This document shows, piece after piece, positions 40,703 to 52,835 of a stretch of 64,000 nt of DNA (positions are counted from its first letter, which is position 1; the number at the start of each line of letters is the position of its first letter). Location of the stretch: positions 15,147,960 to 15,211,959 of the forward strand of contig CM054153.1 in the NCBI GenBank assembly GCA_028751875.1, given 5' to 3'. A model generated the notes under the pieces. The model had not been told where the DNA came from and did not search any database. It was given only the letters and a program-made list of their open reading frames with translations. The stretch is from Rapana venosa. Its lineage: Eukaryota > Mollusca > Gastropoda > Neogastropoda > Muricidae. The position numbers and the translations under genes were made by a program.

Positions 40703-41838
40703 CTGGAACCTGTTACTGGGCCTGGCCAATGCGCGTAAAGTTTCCGAACGGTCGAGTCGTAAGATCAACGTGGATTATGGAACGGAGTCCCGCCTCTGCA
40801 GTTGCAGTGATTTTGGTGTGTGTTCTGTTTTGTTTTGTTTTGTTTTGTTTCCTGGCTATATTTTGTGGTATTTAGTGAGAAAAAAATTCACTCAACTGTT
40901 GCTGCCATTACCCTTATTTTTTTGTCTAAAGTCTCTGCTATTCTCACATATTCCTTTGACGACTTAAAAAAAAATCATGCTTTACAAAGTCAACAAAAGC
41001 AACTATGGCCTTCAGAAATTAATTGTCCGAAGTTTCTAGAATAATGCCCCCTTTTTCCGTTTTGATTTCAGAAACTGCATTTCACAAAATGCAGAAATGT
41101 ACAAATCTAGAAGTTTGCAAACACTCTGGACTAAACCAACAGGACTGAAAACGGACATGTCTGGGTTTTTTAAAAATTTAATAGAAGTAGGCCTACAGGA
41201 CCCAAAAGATGAAGATGAAGATAAGAGCACATTTTCACGAAAATTGGAAATGTAGTGCTACTATGTTATACTATGCGGGGCAAACTGCTTTTGTTGGCCA
41301 TTCTCATCCATACATTTAAAAAACCACCAGACATACACATAAACTTCACATTCTGTAAGACATAAGCAGAGGAAATTACAACATAATCATCATCATCATC
41401 ATCATCATTTTGCTTTGTACCATGAGATTCCCACTGTTCACAGCTTCACAAAGCACGTTAACATTGCTGTTGACTACAGGTGTATGGTCCAGATACCTTA
41501 ATTTCGTGAGGAGACGGCATAGCCAACAACTACGACTACTTGGCGGACGCGACACCTGCATCAGCACCTGCAGCCCTTATCCCACCACAACAGGGGGCAA
41601 AAAAAGAGAGAGAGAAAAGGGAAGGGAAAAAAACCGAAAAGGGATGGGGAGGAGGGGATTGCGCAGGTATCTGATCGATTACCGTAATTGATTTTGTTTT
41701 TCCTGTGGGCCATCATTATCCTGGGTGAGGCTGTGCAAGTTTTTTGAGTGTGTGTGCGTACGTACGTGCGTGCGTGCATGCATGCATGCGCGCGCGCGAC
41801 CCTTTCTTGTCACTTGCTCTCTCTCTCTCTCTCTCTCT

Positions 41839-41887
<49 letters not shown>

Positions 41888-42177
41888 TTTACACGAACGT
41901 TTGTTTAGAATTGCCTGACTCTTTAGGTCAAAATAATTTATGTCACTACGTCCTTTTTCCGGTGCATGCTGTTTTGTCACGTCATAATGATTTTCCACAG
42001 GATTTTCCCATCGGACTTTTCGTAACTAGTCTCTTTTGATGAAACCATCAGTTTTTATTTTATTTATTGACTCATTTATCTATTTATTCACTTATCTATT
42101 GTTGTCTACTGTCGATTTATTTATTAGTAGTGTTTATCTATTCATTTATGTGTTTCAAGACATACTAGCTGACTATA
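39880..42177. other. Non-coding stretch with long poly-C, CT and GT/GC tracts
   Basis: A-rich 39960-40260; poly-C 40577-40623; (CT)n 40629-40699; ATC repeats 41385-41408; GTGC/GCGC 41756-41797; (CT)n 41815-41884; TTTA/ATTTATC repeats 42050-42145. The frames at 40423-40875 and 41410-41691 are not recognised proteins. Confidence 0.6.
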
Positions 42178-42250
42178 CACACGGGGACTGGATGTAAAAA
42201 CGCACATAAGTGCTTATTGCATTACCTTCGATATAAAAGAATATAAAAAA
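42178..42250 (+). mobile_element. 3' end of hairpin-type retroposon
   Basis: GGGGACTGGATG is followed by ACGCAC-ATAA-GTGCTT (42200-42215), ATTACCTTCGATATAAAAG and an AATATAAAA tail. The outer stem has one mismatch. Confidence 0.7.
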
Positions 42251-42639
42251 TTTAAGTCGACTTTGGGACCTTACAGATCTTGAGATAGCTAATTCATATC
42301 TAGACAGTGTTTGATAAGGGTGGGGACATGAAACTATCTCCTAGGTCAACAAATGCAGCAGACCTGCCAGTGCCCTACTTATTTTCCTAAGTACGATACA
42401 CTCACGCAGAGAACCGAACATTCAAGTTCAATATTCATGTTCCATGTCAGTGGTCGGTTAGTTCTAGAAATAAAAATAACAAAAGAACCTAACTGGGCTT
42501 TTGCTAAAGAACTAGATACGGAATTGTTGAAGCTCATGCAAATCAATATCTTGGCTGAGTTAACGTAGCGCACACGGGCTTTTCTGCAAGCTAAGCCATC
42601 GTCTTGGGTATAAGAAAACCGAAAAAGATGGATTTATCT

Positions 42640-42760
42640 TGATCATTTGCTTGTCACTTAGGATCGCCGGGATAATGCTCAACTTGGTGTGGCTGCCCAC
42701 GATAGAGCTAATGGCTTCCTTCGTTCATAGCTGACTTGACTGGTAAAGAGAAAATTCACG
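42640..42760. repeat. Unclassified dispersed repeat A, copy 1
   Basis: It contains GAGCTAATGGCTTCCTTCGT and GACTTGACTGGTAAAGAG. Related copies lie at 44690-45000, 46600-46735, 47440-47570, 52990-53290 and 54140-54290. The copies are diverged and no coding frame is shared. Confidence 0.5.
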
Positions 42761-42809
42761 GCGGTAGCGTTCAGCCTTTATCTGCTCTTTGTATCATTTC
42801 TTAGCGTTG

Positions 42810-43105
42810 CAGGGCGTTCCCGAGCTTAGCACCTTTTGGGACACCAAGAAGATGTACCCGTTCATTACGTCTGGGAATTTTTGTGAGACCCTAAGCACAC
42901 ACTGCCTGAGAAGTTTATGTGTATGACTGTTTTCAAGTACCTCGTCATACAGGCCGTCATAATCCGACGTGAGAGGATCTTTCTCCTTCAATGGCGAATA
43001 CATCTTGTTACGTTCAGAGCTTGTCATGGTTAAGGACAATCTCGTCGTGGCATTTTGCTTTCAGTAGTGATAACTGACAAAACGTTTGGCCTTGGCCAAT
43101 CATAT
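42810..43105. repeat. Unclassified dispersed repeat B, copy 1
   Basis: It shares TTTCAAGTACCTCGTCATA, GAGCTTGTCATGGTTAAGGA-like and TAACTGACAAAACGTTTGGC blocks, in the same order, with 45325-45655; a shorter copy lies at 46985-47155. The segment GGCCGTCATAATCCGACG is distantly like the 3' domain of the local SINE family read backwards, so B may be an old relative. Confidence 0.55.
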
Positions 43106-44689
43106 ACTTGATGTTTACAATTTTTGCTACAAGACTGAGGGTGCTGGAGAACATAGTTTTGTTATCCTTACACTGAATGCGAGAAGTGGACAGAACTATA
43201 TCTTCAATTCTCATTCATTTCGTGTTTGACATTTTTATCAAAAGCATATCAAAATGAGCTGGTCATATGTTCTATACAACACTAAATGTCTTTTTCTAGT
43301 TTTATTGTACATCCAGAGAAAATAAAAAATCATAGTAAACAGTTTGTTTTTAAACCGCACAAAATGTGCAACAGCTATACTCTCATTAGCTCTAGAAAAT
43401 GTCTCCAAGTTCATTTTTCTATCAGGAAAAAAATCCCAATAAAAAAGGGAAAAAAATCCCTGCCCTTTCGGTTTTCACCTTCCACCGTTTCATTATCAGA
43501 AAACTCGAAACTCGCCATATATGAATGAAGTATCAACATTACCAAATAAAAATCACCGGTGGAAACACGCAGGACAGTCTTCCTACATCAATAACAACAC
43601 GATATAGATTGACAAGCTGAACGCATTCCCCCAAAATCTGTGACATAAGCAATGCAGGAAAAGCTGAGTGCATGCAGCAGCCAGCCATGGTGTGGCAGTT
43701 ACCATAGCTGGTAATTTCCCCGTTTTTGACAATGCATAGCTGACTGGGTGTTACAGCCTTTTGCAACGGCTGAATCTTTCATGCCTCCGTGACTGCCGAT
43801 CCCATTCATGGTACACTAATGTTTCCTGCTTCTCTTAACATCTCTCTTGCCTGTCCTATGAAAGCTGGTGCAGGTTTGGGTCATGGAAGATGAATCATCT
43901 GTCAAGGATGCTATAGAGTTATGGTTCGAAACTAGGCAGAGCTCATTAATCATTATGAGTGTAATTCTAAAATGTAAACCACTTTAGTCAAATTTTAAGA
44001 TGTGGACTGATTTGTTCTATTTATCCCCTTTTCTGCAACATTAATTTACTAAACTATTTTTTTCATTGAAATTTTGTATCGTCTTGACAGTTTCACAGAC
44101 GGAAAGATCTCTAGAAAACAGTGGACAGCAGATTTTTCATAAAATAAGCAAGTGTTTCAGCCCTGATTCCTACACTCCATGGGACCAGGCCACACCCACA
44201 CCGTGAATTCCGAATGCCCTTTTCTTGCTTCTTTTTCCCCATTCTACAACCGGACTCAAACCTGTAAACTCTGAACTGTAGGCGCTACTTTTAACCAGCA
44301 TGTCTGTTGCAGCTTAAGAAAATTTGTTTTGAAGTTGTTGTTGTTTTTCTCTATGGCCAGATCCAACTGAAATATCTTTCAGCTGGCTCCTCCACTGCTT
44401 TTTCCACTTCCTCCAAGAAACCTAGAACTCTATCATAAGACGCGCCTACACATGTTCTGCGATCATTAGGACAATCTTTGCAACTTCTTTGTCTTTTCCA
44501 CCTTCACTCGCAATGGCATATATCCAGCCATATATGCCCAGTCAGTGACATGAACCTTTACAATAAGATGCAAACTGTACGCTGCAATTAAAGCACTCGA
44601 CCAGAAACAAACCCACTGTGCAAAATCAAAACTGCACCGATACCTGATAAAAAAAAAAAAAGGTTACTGTTTCTATTGACCCGCAACGA
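43106..44689. other. Non-coding stretch, no gene seen
   Basis: No accepted exon. Frames at 43286-43528 and 43539-43766 lack recognisable motifs. AT-rich with a few A-runs. Confidence 0.4.
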
Positions 44690-45000
44690 AGACATCCCCA
44701 CAACCGATTCCTTTCTGCGGTGACAGGGGCTGTTTTTCCGATAACCTGCGTACAACAGGTTATGATCGTGCTAATGGCTTCCTCGATCCTTGATCTTAGT
44801 AACTAGGCTTGGTTAGTAACCAGGATAAACACTGGGACCATGGAATGGCTTTTTCGGTGTGAAACACCTCTGTGCCTACTTCAACCAGCTAGTACTAGGA
44901 AGCTGCTGCGGTCACCAGGGGAAGTAATCGGTTCACTGACTGTGTAAGGGTCGATTCCCTGGTTAGGGTGGGTGTTTTTATGATGACTGAGGACTGAATC
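44690..45000. repeat. Unclassified dispersed repeat A, copy 2 (long)
   Basis: GGTTATGATCGTGCTAATGG, CTTGGTTAGTAACCAGG and, near its end, GGGTCGATTCCCTGG, which looks like a tRNA B box. It aligns best with 52990-53290 over its whole length. Confidence 0.5.
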
Positions 45001-45324
45001 GATATTGATGCTTTTGAAATTGTTCGGGTTTTTATCGATACTTTTAGGAACAGTCGTTGTTGTTTTTTTTCCAGTTGTTGTGTCGATGTTTCAGTAAAGT
45101 ATGTTACGCTCTGGGTAGTGCTTTGACCTGTATTATTGATTATTATTGTATTATTGATAGCCTTGGGAATAACTAGTGGACTAGTTCAGCGTTTGATGTT
45201 TATATTTATACCACTCACAAACGTCATACTATACTCTGACTATATCAGAGCAGAAAACATTATATTCTTTGGAGAAAAAATCTATACCTTGCCTAAGAAA
45301 CTATTCTTCTGAAATGATGTTGTT
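45001..45324. other. Non-coding stretch
   Basis: TTATTG repeats near 45130-45160; nothing else recognised. Confidence 0.4.
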
Positions 45325-45655
45325 GTGCGTTCCCCAGCTTTATACCCTGGGGGTCACCCATAACATGCACTCTGACTCACCCATCCCACCTGGGAATCAT
45401 TGTGAGATAGGAAGTACACCGGATGAGAAGATTGCAAATATGATCTTTTCAAGTACCTCGCCATATAGGCAGCCATACTCCGACTTCAGATGATTTTTTT
45501 CTCCTTTAACAAAGGGGAGTGCAGGTTACTATGTTAAAAGCTTGTCATGGCTGAAGGCAATCTCAACACAACATTTCACAACATAGCATTTTACTGTAGG
45601 CTTTGGCAATTAGCTGACATCAATAACTGACACAGCTTTTGGCCTGGGCTGTTCT
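45325..45655. repeat. Unclassified dispersed repeat B, copy 2 (longest)
   Basis: GTTCCCCAGC, CACTCTGACTCACCCATCCC, TTTCAAGTACCTCGCCATAT, GGCAGCCATACTCCGACTTC and AGCTTGTCATGGCTGAAGGC occur in order, matching copies 1 and 3. Confidence 0.55.
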
Positions 45656-46189
45656 TCTGAAATGAGGATGAAAAATTTAATAGGCGACTCAACCTTTATG
45701 TAAGTCTTTTGATTCTTCTGTAAAACTTATAATCATTATATAGTGGTCTTCCATGCTAGCAAATCTCTTTTAAGTCTGTAATGATGTAAGGGTCCTCCAC
45801 GCTAGTGTGTCTCTTTTAAGTCTATAGTTGTAAAAGTTGCGAACAGTCATATGGTTTCTCAAAACAACAAAATTCACAAGACATTTCACAACTTGACGCT
45901 TACACCACAGCCAGTCATGTTTCACTTCCAGCCGTTCTTGAATTTTTCAAAAGAGCATAAAAATTAATTTCTTAAAGTTTGAATTTGTCATTAACACTGT
46001 ACCACTTTCTTGCAGTGCCTGTTAGCTTCAATAAAATTCTAGGGGGAGGGGGGGGGGGTTGTTTGTTGGTTGGTTGGTTGGTTTTGACGTAGTCGGAATG
46101 TGATTTCTGCGGTTATTTGGGTCGTAAAAACATAAGATTAACAGTGCAAACCATGTTCTTGAACGTACTCCCAAAATAGTAGCGCGCGT
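45656..46189. other. Non-coding stretch
   Basis: A small internal duplication (TCCATGCTAGCAAATCTCTT and TCCACGCTAGTGTGTCTCTT with TTAAGTCT, near 45748-45825) and GGTT repeats near 46060-46085. Confidence 0.45.

Positions 46190-46241
<52 letters not shown>
46190..46241. repeat. (CA)n microsatellite
   Basis: (CA)n preceded by a short GCGCG run. Confidence 0.95.
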
Positions 46242-46243
<2 letters not shown>

Positions 46244-46599
46244 CTTCACAGGATGTTAGATTACGTTGTAAAGACTTCAAACACTGGGGATTTTATATAT
46301 ATATGCTGTTCAAAGCAATCCCCCCCCCCCTCCCTACCAACCTTGGAAGAAATCAAAGTATCTGAAGCCAGTCTGGCTGAAAAGACACACCAACCACTGA
46401 ATAAACAATGAAAACCCATCAACAATAATAACAGGGTAAACATGGCGACACTTCTCACGCCAACTTGAGTTCTCTGAACCATGACAGCCAAAATCTCTTC
46501 CGAAAACTAAAAAAACCTCCTAGATTCTACGTCTGACAACCCTCCTGCTTCCGTGGACTTCAATGGTCTACAGAAAAAACCCACGCCACCTCTATCGAT

Positions 46600-47155
46600 C
46601 TTCAATGACCAGGTAAATTTCACACAATCTTCAACAGCGAGGTAATTTTCACGCAATCAACTATGTGCGACTGGTTACGATCACGCTGGTGGCTTCCGGT
46701 TTTCTTTGATCTAGCTGAATGAGCAAAATCAGAAAAAAATGGGGGGGGAAAATCATCAGAATCTGTTATCATCCATGACAGCAAGAAACCTCCATGTATG
46801 TCTAGCCAGGACGATTCTGGAAGTCAGTATGAAGAATGGGCCGATTTCTGAAGACGAATGGTTTGTTGACTAGAAAGCAGCTCCAGACTGTTGGACAGCA
46901 GCAACAACGTCTTCAGAGAAGAAATTTCCCTCAGCTCCCTTCTGGCTTGTTGTTGTTGTTGGTGGTGGTGTTGGTGGTGGTGGTGGTGTACGTTCTCCAG
47001 CTTAACACTCTGAGGTTCACCCAGAGTGTGCATTCTGACTCACTCATCCCACCAGAAAATCACAGTAAGTCTGAAAATACGCAATGGACGACAAGTTTCT
47101 GTGTATGACTCTTTTTCAAATGCCTCGTCATATGTATATGCAGCCATATTCCCGA
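46600..47155. repeat. Repeat A copy 3 (46600-46735) and repeat B copy 3 (46985-47155)
   Basis: A: GGTTACGATCACGCTGGTGG then CTTCCGG. B: CTCCAGCTTAACACTCTGAG with GTTCACCCAGAGTG, TTTTCAAATGCCTCGTCATA and GCAGCCATATTCCCGAGG. A GTTGTTGTTGGTGGTGG run lies between them (46950-46990). Confidence 0.5.
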
Positions 47156-47439
47156 GGACTACCATATGCTTGTGGAGTCTGTATTGTAATCTACCAAGTT
47201 CTGTTTTCGAAACACTTGCTAGAAGGAGACTTTTGTCCTCACATAGCCTGCTTCCCAACACACCGGCACAAAAAACAATGAAACTTAGAGATTTACTACA
47301 AAGATATTCTGACCGTTTTAAACTTACGACAAGCAACCATTACGAATTCATTACCACTCAGAAACTATAATACAATTACTGTTTTACTGCCACTGAGCCC
47401 AGCAAACCCTGACAAACAGACCTCTGTGGAGACCAACCC

Positions 47440-47570
47440 CCCTTGACTCCCAAGAGAAACCACAAAGTGTGTGCAGTTGGTCTGGTCATGATCCTGCTGA
47501 TGTTATCTTTGATCCATAACATTACTGACTAGACATGGTCAGTGATGATATCGTAGCACTACATGATTCG
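47440..47570. repeat. Unclassified dispersed repeat A, copy 4
   Basis: GGTCATGATCCTGCTGATG, TCTTTGATCCATAACATTAC and GACTAGACATGGTCAGTGAT match the block order of the other copies. Confidence 0.45.
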
Positions 47571-48437
47571 ACATCAACGTTTCTTTGAAGACAGGCACGT
47601 TCTCACTAGTCCTGTGAACAGGATTTTTTTTGGGGGGTTGGTTTTTGTTGGTTTCTTTAAGGGGGGCGAGGGGGTTTAGTAGTAGTTCGATCTCTATGCT
47701 ACCAGTTACTGGACAAAATGAAGTTTGGGGAGAGAAGGGTTAAGGACAGGCTGCCTCTTACCCAGCTCCCGGATCAGCATCGCTAGTTTCGGTATTGCTC
47801 ACTACACTCCATGACACCACTATGCCTCTCCAAATGACCCTCTCTGCTATTTTAAGATAACTTGAATATCCAGGCTGCTGCTACCCATTAATTTCTCTAA
47901 GTCTGGAGACTGGAGGCCTCAGTACTAGCATCTCAGTACTAGCATCTCGTGTTCCATCTTCCCGTGTTTGCTGTAAATTAATACCATTGCTTTTTTTTTA
48001 CCCTCTAAAAAATGGCAACAAACGGACTAGTCTCCTGAACCGCTATGCCAGAACAGTCAGGCCAACACAGATGACAAACGGATCATCTGTCACTTTTACG
48101 TATATTTAAGCGACTTCTGGCGTCAGTTTTAACCAACCACTGAAGACAGGGTGTCCCATTTTCAGTAATGGCCAATTTGCAGCCTTCAGTCAATCTGCGC
48201 TCAATTCAAAGTTATAGGTAACATTGTGAGTCTGAGCCAGTGTGCCTTACTGTGATTGCCATTGAAGCCTCCGGACCGTTTTTGATTTTCAATTTGTACA
48301 CCGTTCAAACGTTTTGTTAGCAGTTCGTCCCTTTTACACTGACAGCTTTGAACGAAAAGGTTTGAACAGTCTGTCTAAATCCCAATGTTGGAAAGGATAT
48401 TTTTTTCGTCTGCTTAGAATTCATTCTACTGTAAATA
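47571..48437. other. Non-coding stretch
   Basis: A small tandem (CTCAGTACTAGCAT twice, near 47917-47945); nothing else recognised. Confidence 0.4.
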
Positions 48438-48545
48438 TTCCCGAAGTTGGGATGCTACAAAATTAGTGGTGGGCAAAAACGGCCGCATTTGCAAGTTTAT
48501 CAACTTTGGTGAACTTCGGGGCTCTAGCCGAGGAACAAAAAAAAC
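48438..48545 (+). mobile_element. SINE 3' portion
   Basis: CCCGAAGTTGGGATGCTACA, then GGGCAAAAACGGCCGCATTT, then GGGGCTCTAGCCGAGGAAC and an A-run. This is the 3' domain of the main SINE family, plus strand. Confidence 0.8.
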
Positions 48546-49434
48546 CTACTGTGAATATGCCCGTTTGTTTTGTTGGGGGGTTTTTTGACTTCTTTTTTTG
48601 GCAGTTAAACAGAAAATGTTGCTGCATGGGAGGAAAACTGGACGACCAGTTTAACTGGAGCGAATATAAAACTAAATGGAGGAAAAAACTTTTTCTTCAG
48701 CTCTTAAAGTTTATGTTTCATTTCACTTTCAGCCAAACTGACCATGAAACCATATTGCAGAGATGAGGCTTTGTTAGAAAGCTACAACAGAACAGAGCAG
48801 CACACAGCTCGCGTCACAGCTTGTAACAACAACAACAAAAAAACATTGAGAAAAACTTAACCATAAGAGAGGGATTGAAAAGGTAAAACAGAAAGAAATA
48901 TGTCACAAAGAAGTTATGAAGAAGTAGAAGAAACCCTAATCCCCCCCCCCCCCCCCCTAAAATTCTATCACTTTATTTCTAGGAGAACAAATACTATTTT
49001 ATAGTTTTAAAGTTCCAGGTATCCACATGGAAAGCTGGAGATTTTCCACGTTGTTTCGAATGCAGCATGCCATTTTCCCCCATCAATTCTAATTTATCAA
49101 AACCAACCCTGAATCCTTTAGTTTCCCTGACAAGGTTTTGAAGCTTTCACAAGAGCGGCTGTTGGTTTTTTTAAAGTCTGGCTCCCATTGTTCATTCCTC
49201 TGCTTAGCACGTCATTATTGATTACTGGGCACAGTACCATGTTGTGGGTCAGGGAATAGGACAGGTCAACAGTAGACCGTCATGACAACGCGTGACCTCA
49301 GAGCCCCATAAAAAGAGGGCAAGTGATACTTTATTGAAAAAACAATACATGCCATCATACATCATAACATTTTCGAATAATTTTAGTAGCAGTCGGAATA
49401 GACTAGAAATTCGAGCATTAAGTTTATGATGACC
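48546..49434. other. Non-coding stretch with half of a diverged duplication
   Basis: Poly-C at 48941-48957. Segment 49180-49325 is related to 50420-50600 (shared TTGTGGGTCAG, GGTCAACAG and GTGACCTCA in order). Confidence 0.5.
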
Positions 49435-49680
49435 TGACGGATAGCCATGGTTGCGGGTCCAGTTCTCGGTCTCGTGACTTTTCCAGCGGAATTGATTTTC
49501 CTGGAGTAGGTATTGGCACTGACTCTACTTCCCTACAAGTCCTTAGGATAGGATTTAAAATCAAGCCCTGTGTGCAAAGAGGGACAAAATATCTTGCACA
49601 CAAGCTTGAAACCTTCCATCTTTTGTGGAAGAGTAGGCCAGATCTTCCTGGTGGCATAGATGACATAAACATACCCAGCA
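49435..49680 (+). mobile_element. Diverged tRNA-derived SINE
   Basis: GGATAGCCATGGTTGCGGGT (head remnant), GGCACTGACTCTACTTCCCT, AAGTCCTTAGGATAGGATTT and CTTGCACACAAGC follow the layout of the full SINE at 62380-62795, with many changes. Confidence 0.6.
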
Positions 49681-49929
49681 AAGAATCACCCTCGTGGAGA
49701 GGGATGGACTCAGCCAGGCTCAGCTTGCCCAGGAAACATTGCCTGAAAAACTGTGCAGGGCCCCACTGACGCCCCCAGGAATTCATTCAGCAGTCTAGGT
49801 CACGTTTCACAAAACGGCATTGCACATGCCAAGCCACAGAAGGTGGGGAATAAATGGTGAGGATATTTTTTTAAGTGGGGAATGGACTGTAAACATTGAG
49901 ATGATAGGGGAAGAAACTGTCATGAAAGA

Positions 49930-50240
49930 GAAAAAAAGTTATAAAAACGAAATTTCTGGAGAGGGATTTCTCTTTGAAAGTAGTTCATATAGACTCTACA
50001 TACTCAATGACAGAAAAAAAAAACCTGGAGTCCTAGGGACAAAATTTCTAGTGAGGGATTTCTTGAAAGTAGTAGATTATAGACACATTATGGTAGAAAA
50101 AAAATAACAGAAAAATCTCGCAGTCCTCAAACTTTCTAATGAGGAACTTCTTGAAAGTAGTAGATACAGACACTTTATAATAGAAAAAGAAAAAAAACAC
50201 GGAGTCTTCAAAAAATGGAGCGTCTAGTGAAAGATCCCTA
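49930..50240. repeat. Tandem repeat, about 86-92 bp unit, 3 to 4 copies
   Basis: GAGGGATTTCTCTTTGAAAG (about 49960), GAGGGATTTCTTGAAAGTAG (about 50054) and GAGGAACTTCTTGAAAGTAG (about 50140) mark successive units. Each is followed by a TAGAC, an A-rich run and (G)GAGTC(C/T)T. A partial fourth unit begins near 50210. Confidence 0.85.
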
Positions 50241-50974
50241 CAAAGCGGTCGATACCTTTCCCACTCTGAACAAGCCCCTAGTCTCCCCCAGGCGAGGAAA
50301 TCTTTTCCCTCTCGCTACCAAACCTCACAGCTATTTCTTCATAACCTCCGCCTTAATACAAAACCAACCGATAAATCCTCTCACCGACAACCTCTTGAGG
50401 TTTTCATATTCCCGTTCTGCGGCTCGTTGTCATTGTTCACGGCTGTATTGATCAGGTCATGAATGATGGCCACGGTGCAGCGACGTTTTGTGGGTCAGCC
50501 CGCAACCGTTACCAAACAAGCAGAACGGGTCAACAGAAGATGGTCTTGGTAACGCTGTGACCTCAAAGCGGTGGTAAACAAGATAAGAATGAGGGCAGTG
50601 ACTGATATTTTTTAGTTCTTAATTAATAATTTTAAAAATCGTTGAGATGTAAATTCAGTCAAAACAACAACAATGACGGGTATTGTATTGGAGAGAAAAC
50701 CAGTGCAACAATGAACAATGACAGTATTGCTTTTTGGTACCAGGCAAGGATTGATGCCTCAGATAATGCAAAGAAGACATTGGTATTTTACAAACAAAAC
50801 CCCAGCAACCCTGCTACGTTGTAAAGTAAGCTTATAAGCTATACCATCTCTCAGAGATGTCACCCTCAATTGTGGCATTAATTCTATTCATAAGATGCAA
50901 CAACTTTTTTTCCGGGGAGAAAAAGCAACAACAACAACTATTCCACACACCCAGCATAAAACAACAACAACACA

Positions 50975-51005
<31 letters not shown>

Positions 51006-51027
51006 TCATTCATTCATCCACTCTCCC
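50241..51027. other. Non-coding stretch
   Basis: The second half of the diverged duplication (50420-50600), otherwise AT-rich, with (CA)n at 50969-51005 and an ATTC run at 51006-51018. Confidence 0.45.
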
Positions 51028-51265
51028 TAAAAGTCCTTCGGATGAGACTATAAACCGAGGTCCCGTGTGCGAACGCACGCAGAACATCTTGCGCACACGT
51101 TAAATCCTGTTCCGCTTTTCGTAAGAGTAGGCCATTGTGTGCCGGTGGGAACAAATGACACAATTCACAAATCCGCATACACACAGGGACTGGATGTTTT
51201 TTAAAAAAAAAGCACATAAGTGCTTATTCCATTATCCTCGATATAAAAGAATGAAAATATAAAAG
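51028..51265 (+). mobile_element. Mosaic: SINE middle joined to hairpin-type 3' end
   Basis: AAGTCCTTCGGATGAGACTA, CACGCAGAACATCTTGCGCA and GTGCCGGTGGGAACAAATGA are the central part of the tRNA-derived SINE. At about 51166 it continues into ATCCGCATACACACAGGGAC and AAGCAC-ATAA-GTGCTT (51210-51225), the end of the other family, with an AATGAAAAT tail. The usual SINE 3' domain is absent. Confidence 0.7.
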
Positions 51266-51788
51266 AATGAAAATGAAAATTCATTCAAACACAAGAGGAG
51301 GGTTATAATAATACCAATAAATTCCTTCTACCTTCACGCTCACTGACTGTCCAGGTCAGGGGGGAATGTCCTCTGACTCTGTTGTGAGCGTTGATGATGT
51401 GGGAAGGGCTCAAAGACCTTCAGAAAGCTAAAAATGTGTTCATGCCTCTTCACATGACGCATTTTGTCAGTCCTTCAGCGATAGACTATTTTCAATATCC
51501 ATCAACTCTTTTTCTTTGGTTAGATTTGCACTTTTTGTGCTTAATTTTTAGGCTGTCTTTCTGCAATATTTATCAATCAGACGAACTGCCTTTGTAAAGA
51601 TATTCTCTTTGTGCTTTGATAGGATGTGGACTTTACTCCTTTGATGACAATTACTGGGATGGGTCACCCTACTGGTTGTTAAAGCTGGTCTTTGTCGTTG
51701 GAAAAAAGCCTTCAAGTAGACCTCTCTCTCTGGATGTGTGTGTCTTCAATTTTACGTCTGTTCACTTAAAGTGATATTAGACGAAATA

Positions 51789-51873
<85 letters not shown>

Positions 51874-52230
51874 ACGCGCGCGTGTACTCGTGTGCGCGTG
51901 TTTTGTGTACACACACATGCAATGGTGCGTTTACCTTCTACTTCAGTCTGACCATGTAAATTTCCCTTGTACTTGTCTTTCCGTTTCATATCGATAGCAT
52001 GTCTGTCCTCTTTCCTCTGTTTACTTTTGTTTGCACATGTGTATGCCATAACCCGATGTGTCAACAGAGAGAACTTCCGTACTGTCAGAACATCTGAATA
52101 TTACAGTGCAAACATGAAGATGAAGGAGATGGGGGAGAGAACTTCTGGACAGGAGATGACGCCTTCAACAGTCAAGGAAACCAACTTACAATTGCTAACA
52201 AGAAGAAACTTACGAATTTATTCCCATTTC
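51266..52230. other. Non-coding stretch with a long (GT)n tract
   Basis: (GT)n at 51793-51873 followed by a GCGCGCG run. The flanks were not recognised. Confidence 0.6.
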
Positions 52231-52609
52231 CAGGCTAGAGCTTCGAGGTTCACAAAATGATGAGGGTTTGCGTATGCAACCGTTTTTGCCCTACACTAAG
52301 GTATCCGCATTCGGACTTCGGGGATGATGTCTTAACACGACACCAATGTGCCTTCGTTTTTTTCTCCAAAAACATCATCCGTTCCTTCCAGCCTGCTCTT
52401 CTGAAAAGCAAAACGGGTTTTAACTTGTGCGCAAAATGATCAGCGTACATTCGCACACGGAACCTCGGTTTATAGGATTTTCCGAGAACTTTCGGGGAAT
52501 GGAGTCAGCACTGGTGTTAACTTCAGGGGAAAACCCTCTCCAACAGGTGCCTTGGTGGTGGCTCGAACCCGGGCCTTCAGATTGCGATTTCAACTCTCTA
52601 ACCACTAGG
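52231..52609 (-). mobile_element. tRNA-derived SINE, near full length
   Basis: Minus strand: CCTAGTGGTTAGAGAGTTG (A box), CCCGGGTTCGAGCC (B box), GTGCTGACTCCATTCCCCGA, TAAACCGAGGTTCCGTGTGC, ATTTTGCGCACAAGTT, CCGAAGTCCGAATGCGGATA and AACCTCGAAGCTCTAGCC, about 380 bp. It is one of the two best copies (with 62380-62795) for defining the family: tRNA head, central domain, 3' domain. A short TA run flanks the 5' side. Confidence 0.85.
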
Positions 52610-52639
52610 ATATATATATATATAATTCTGTGCTTGTAT

Positions 52640-52835
52640 CAAAACTAGGACCTTGGTACAAAGTCTCATCAAAAGACTTGGAGATGGGGTGGGGTTGGAT
52701 GGTACCAGCACAACTGTGTGTCTTCTTTCAGAAGAAAAAAAACCCAGTTTTTCCACAACCTAGCTTTTGCAAATGGGATTGGAACAAGCGACCCTTGAAC
52801 CAAGAATCAAGTCTTACCCACTCAACCAAACAAGA
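52640..52835 (-). mobile_element. tRNA-derived SINE with a different head
   Basis: Minus strand: TTTGGTTGAGTGGGTAAGAC (A box), TTGTTCCAATCCC (B box), then TCTTTTGATGAGACTTTGTA, the shared central domain. The head differs from that of the neighbouring SINE. Confidence 0.55.

Noticed and set aside
41410..41691. 93-codon plus-strand frame with an Arg-rich middle
   Set aside because: Ends in a Lys/Glu/Arg low-complexity stretch, no family recognised, no splice support.
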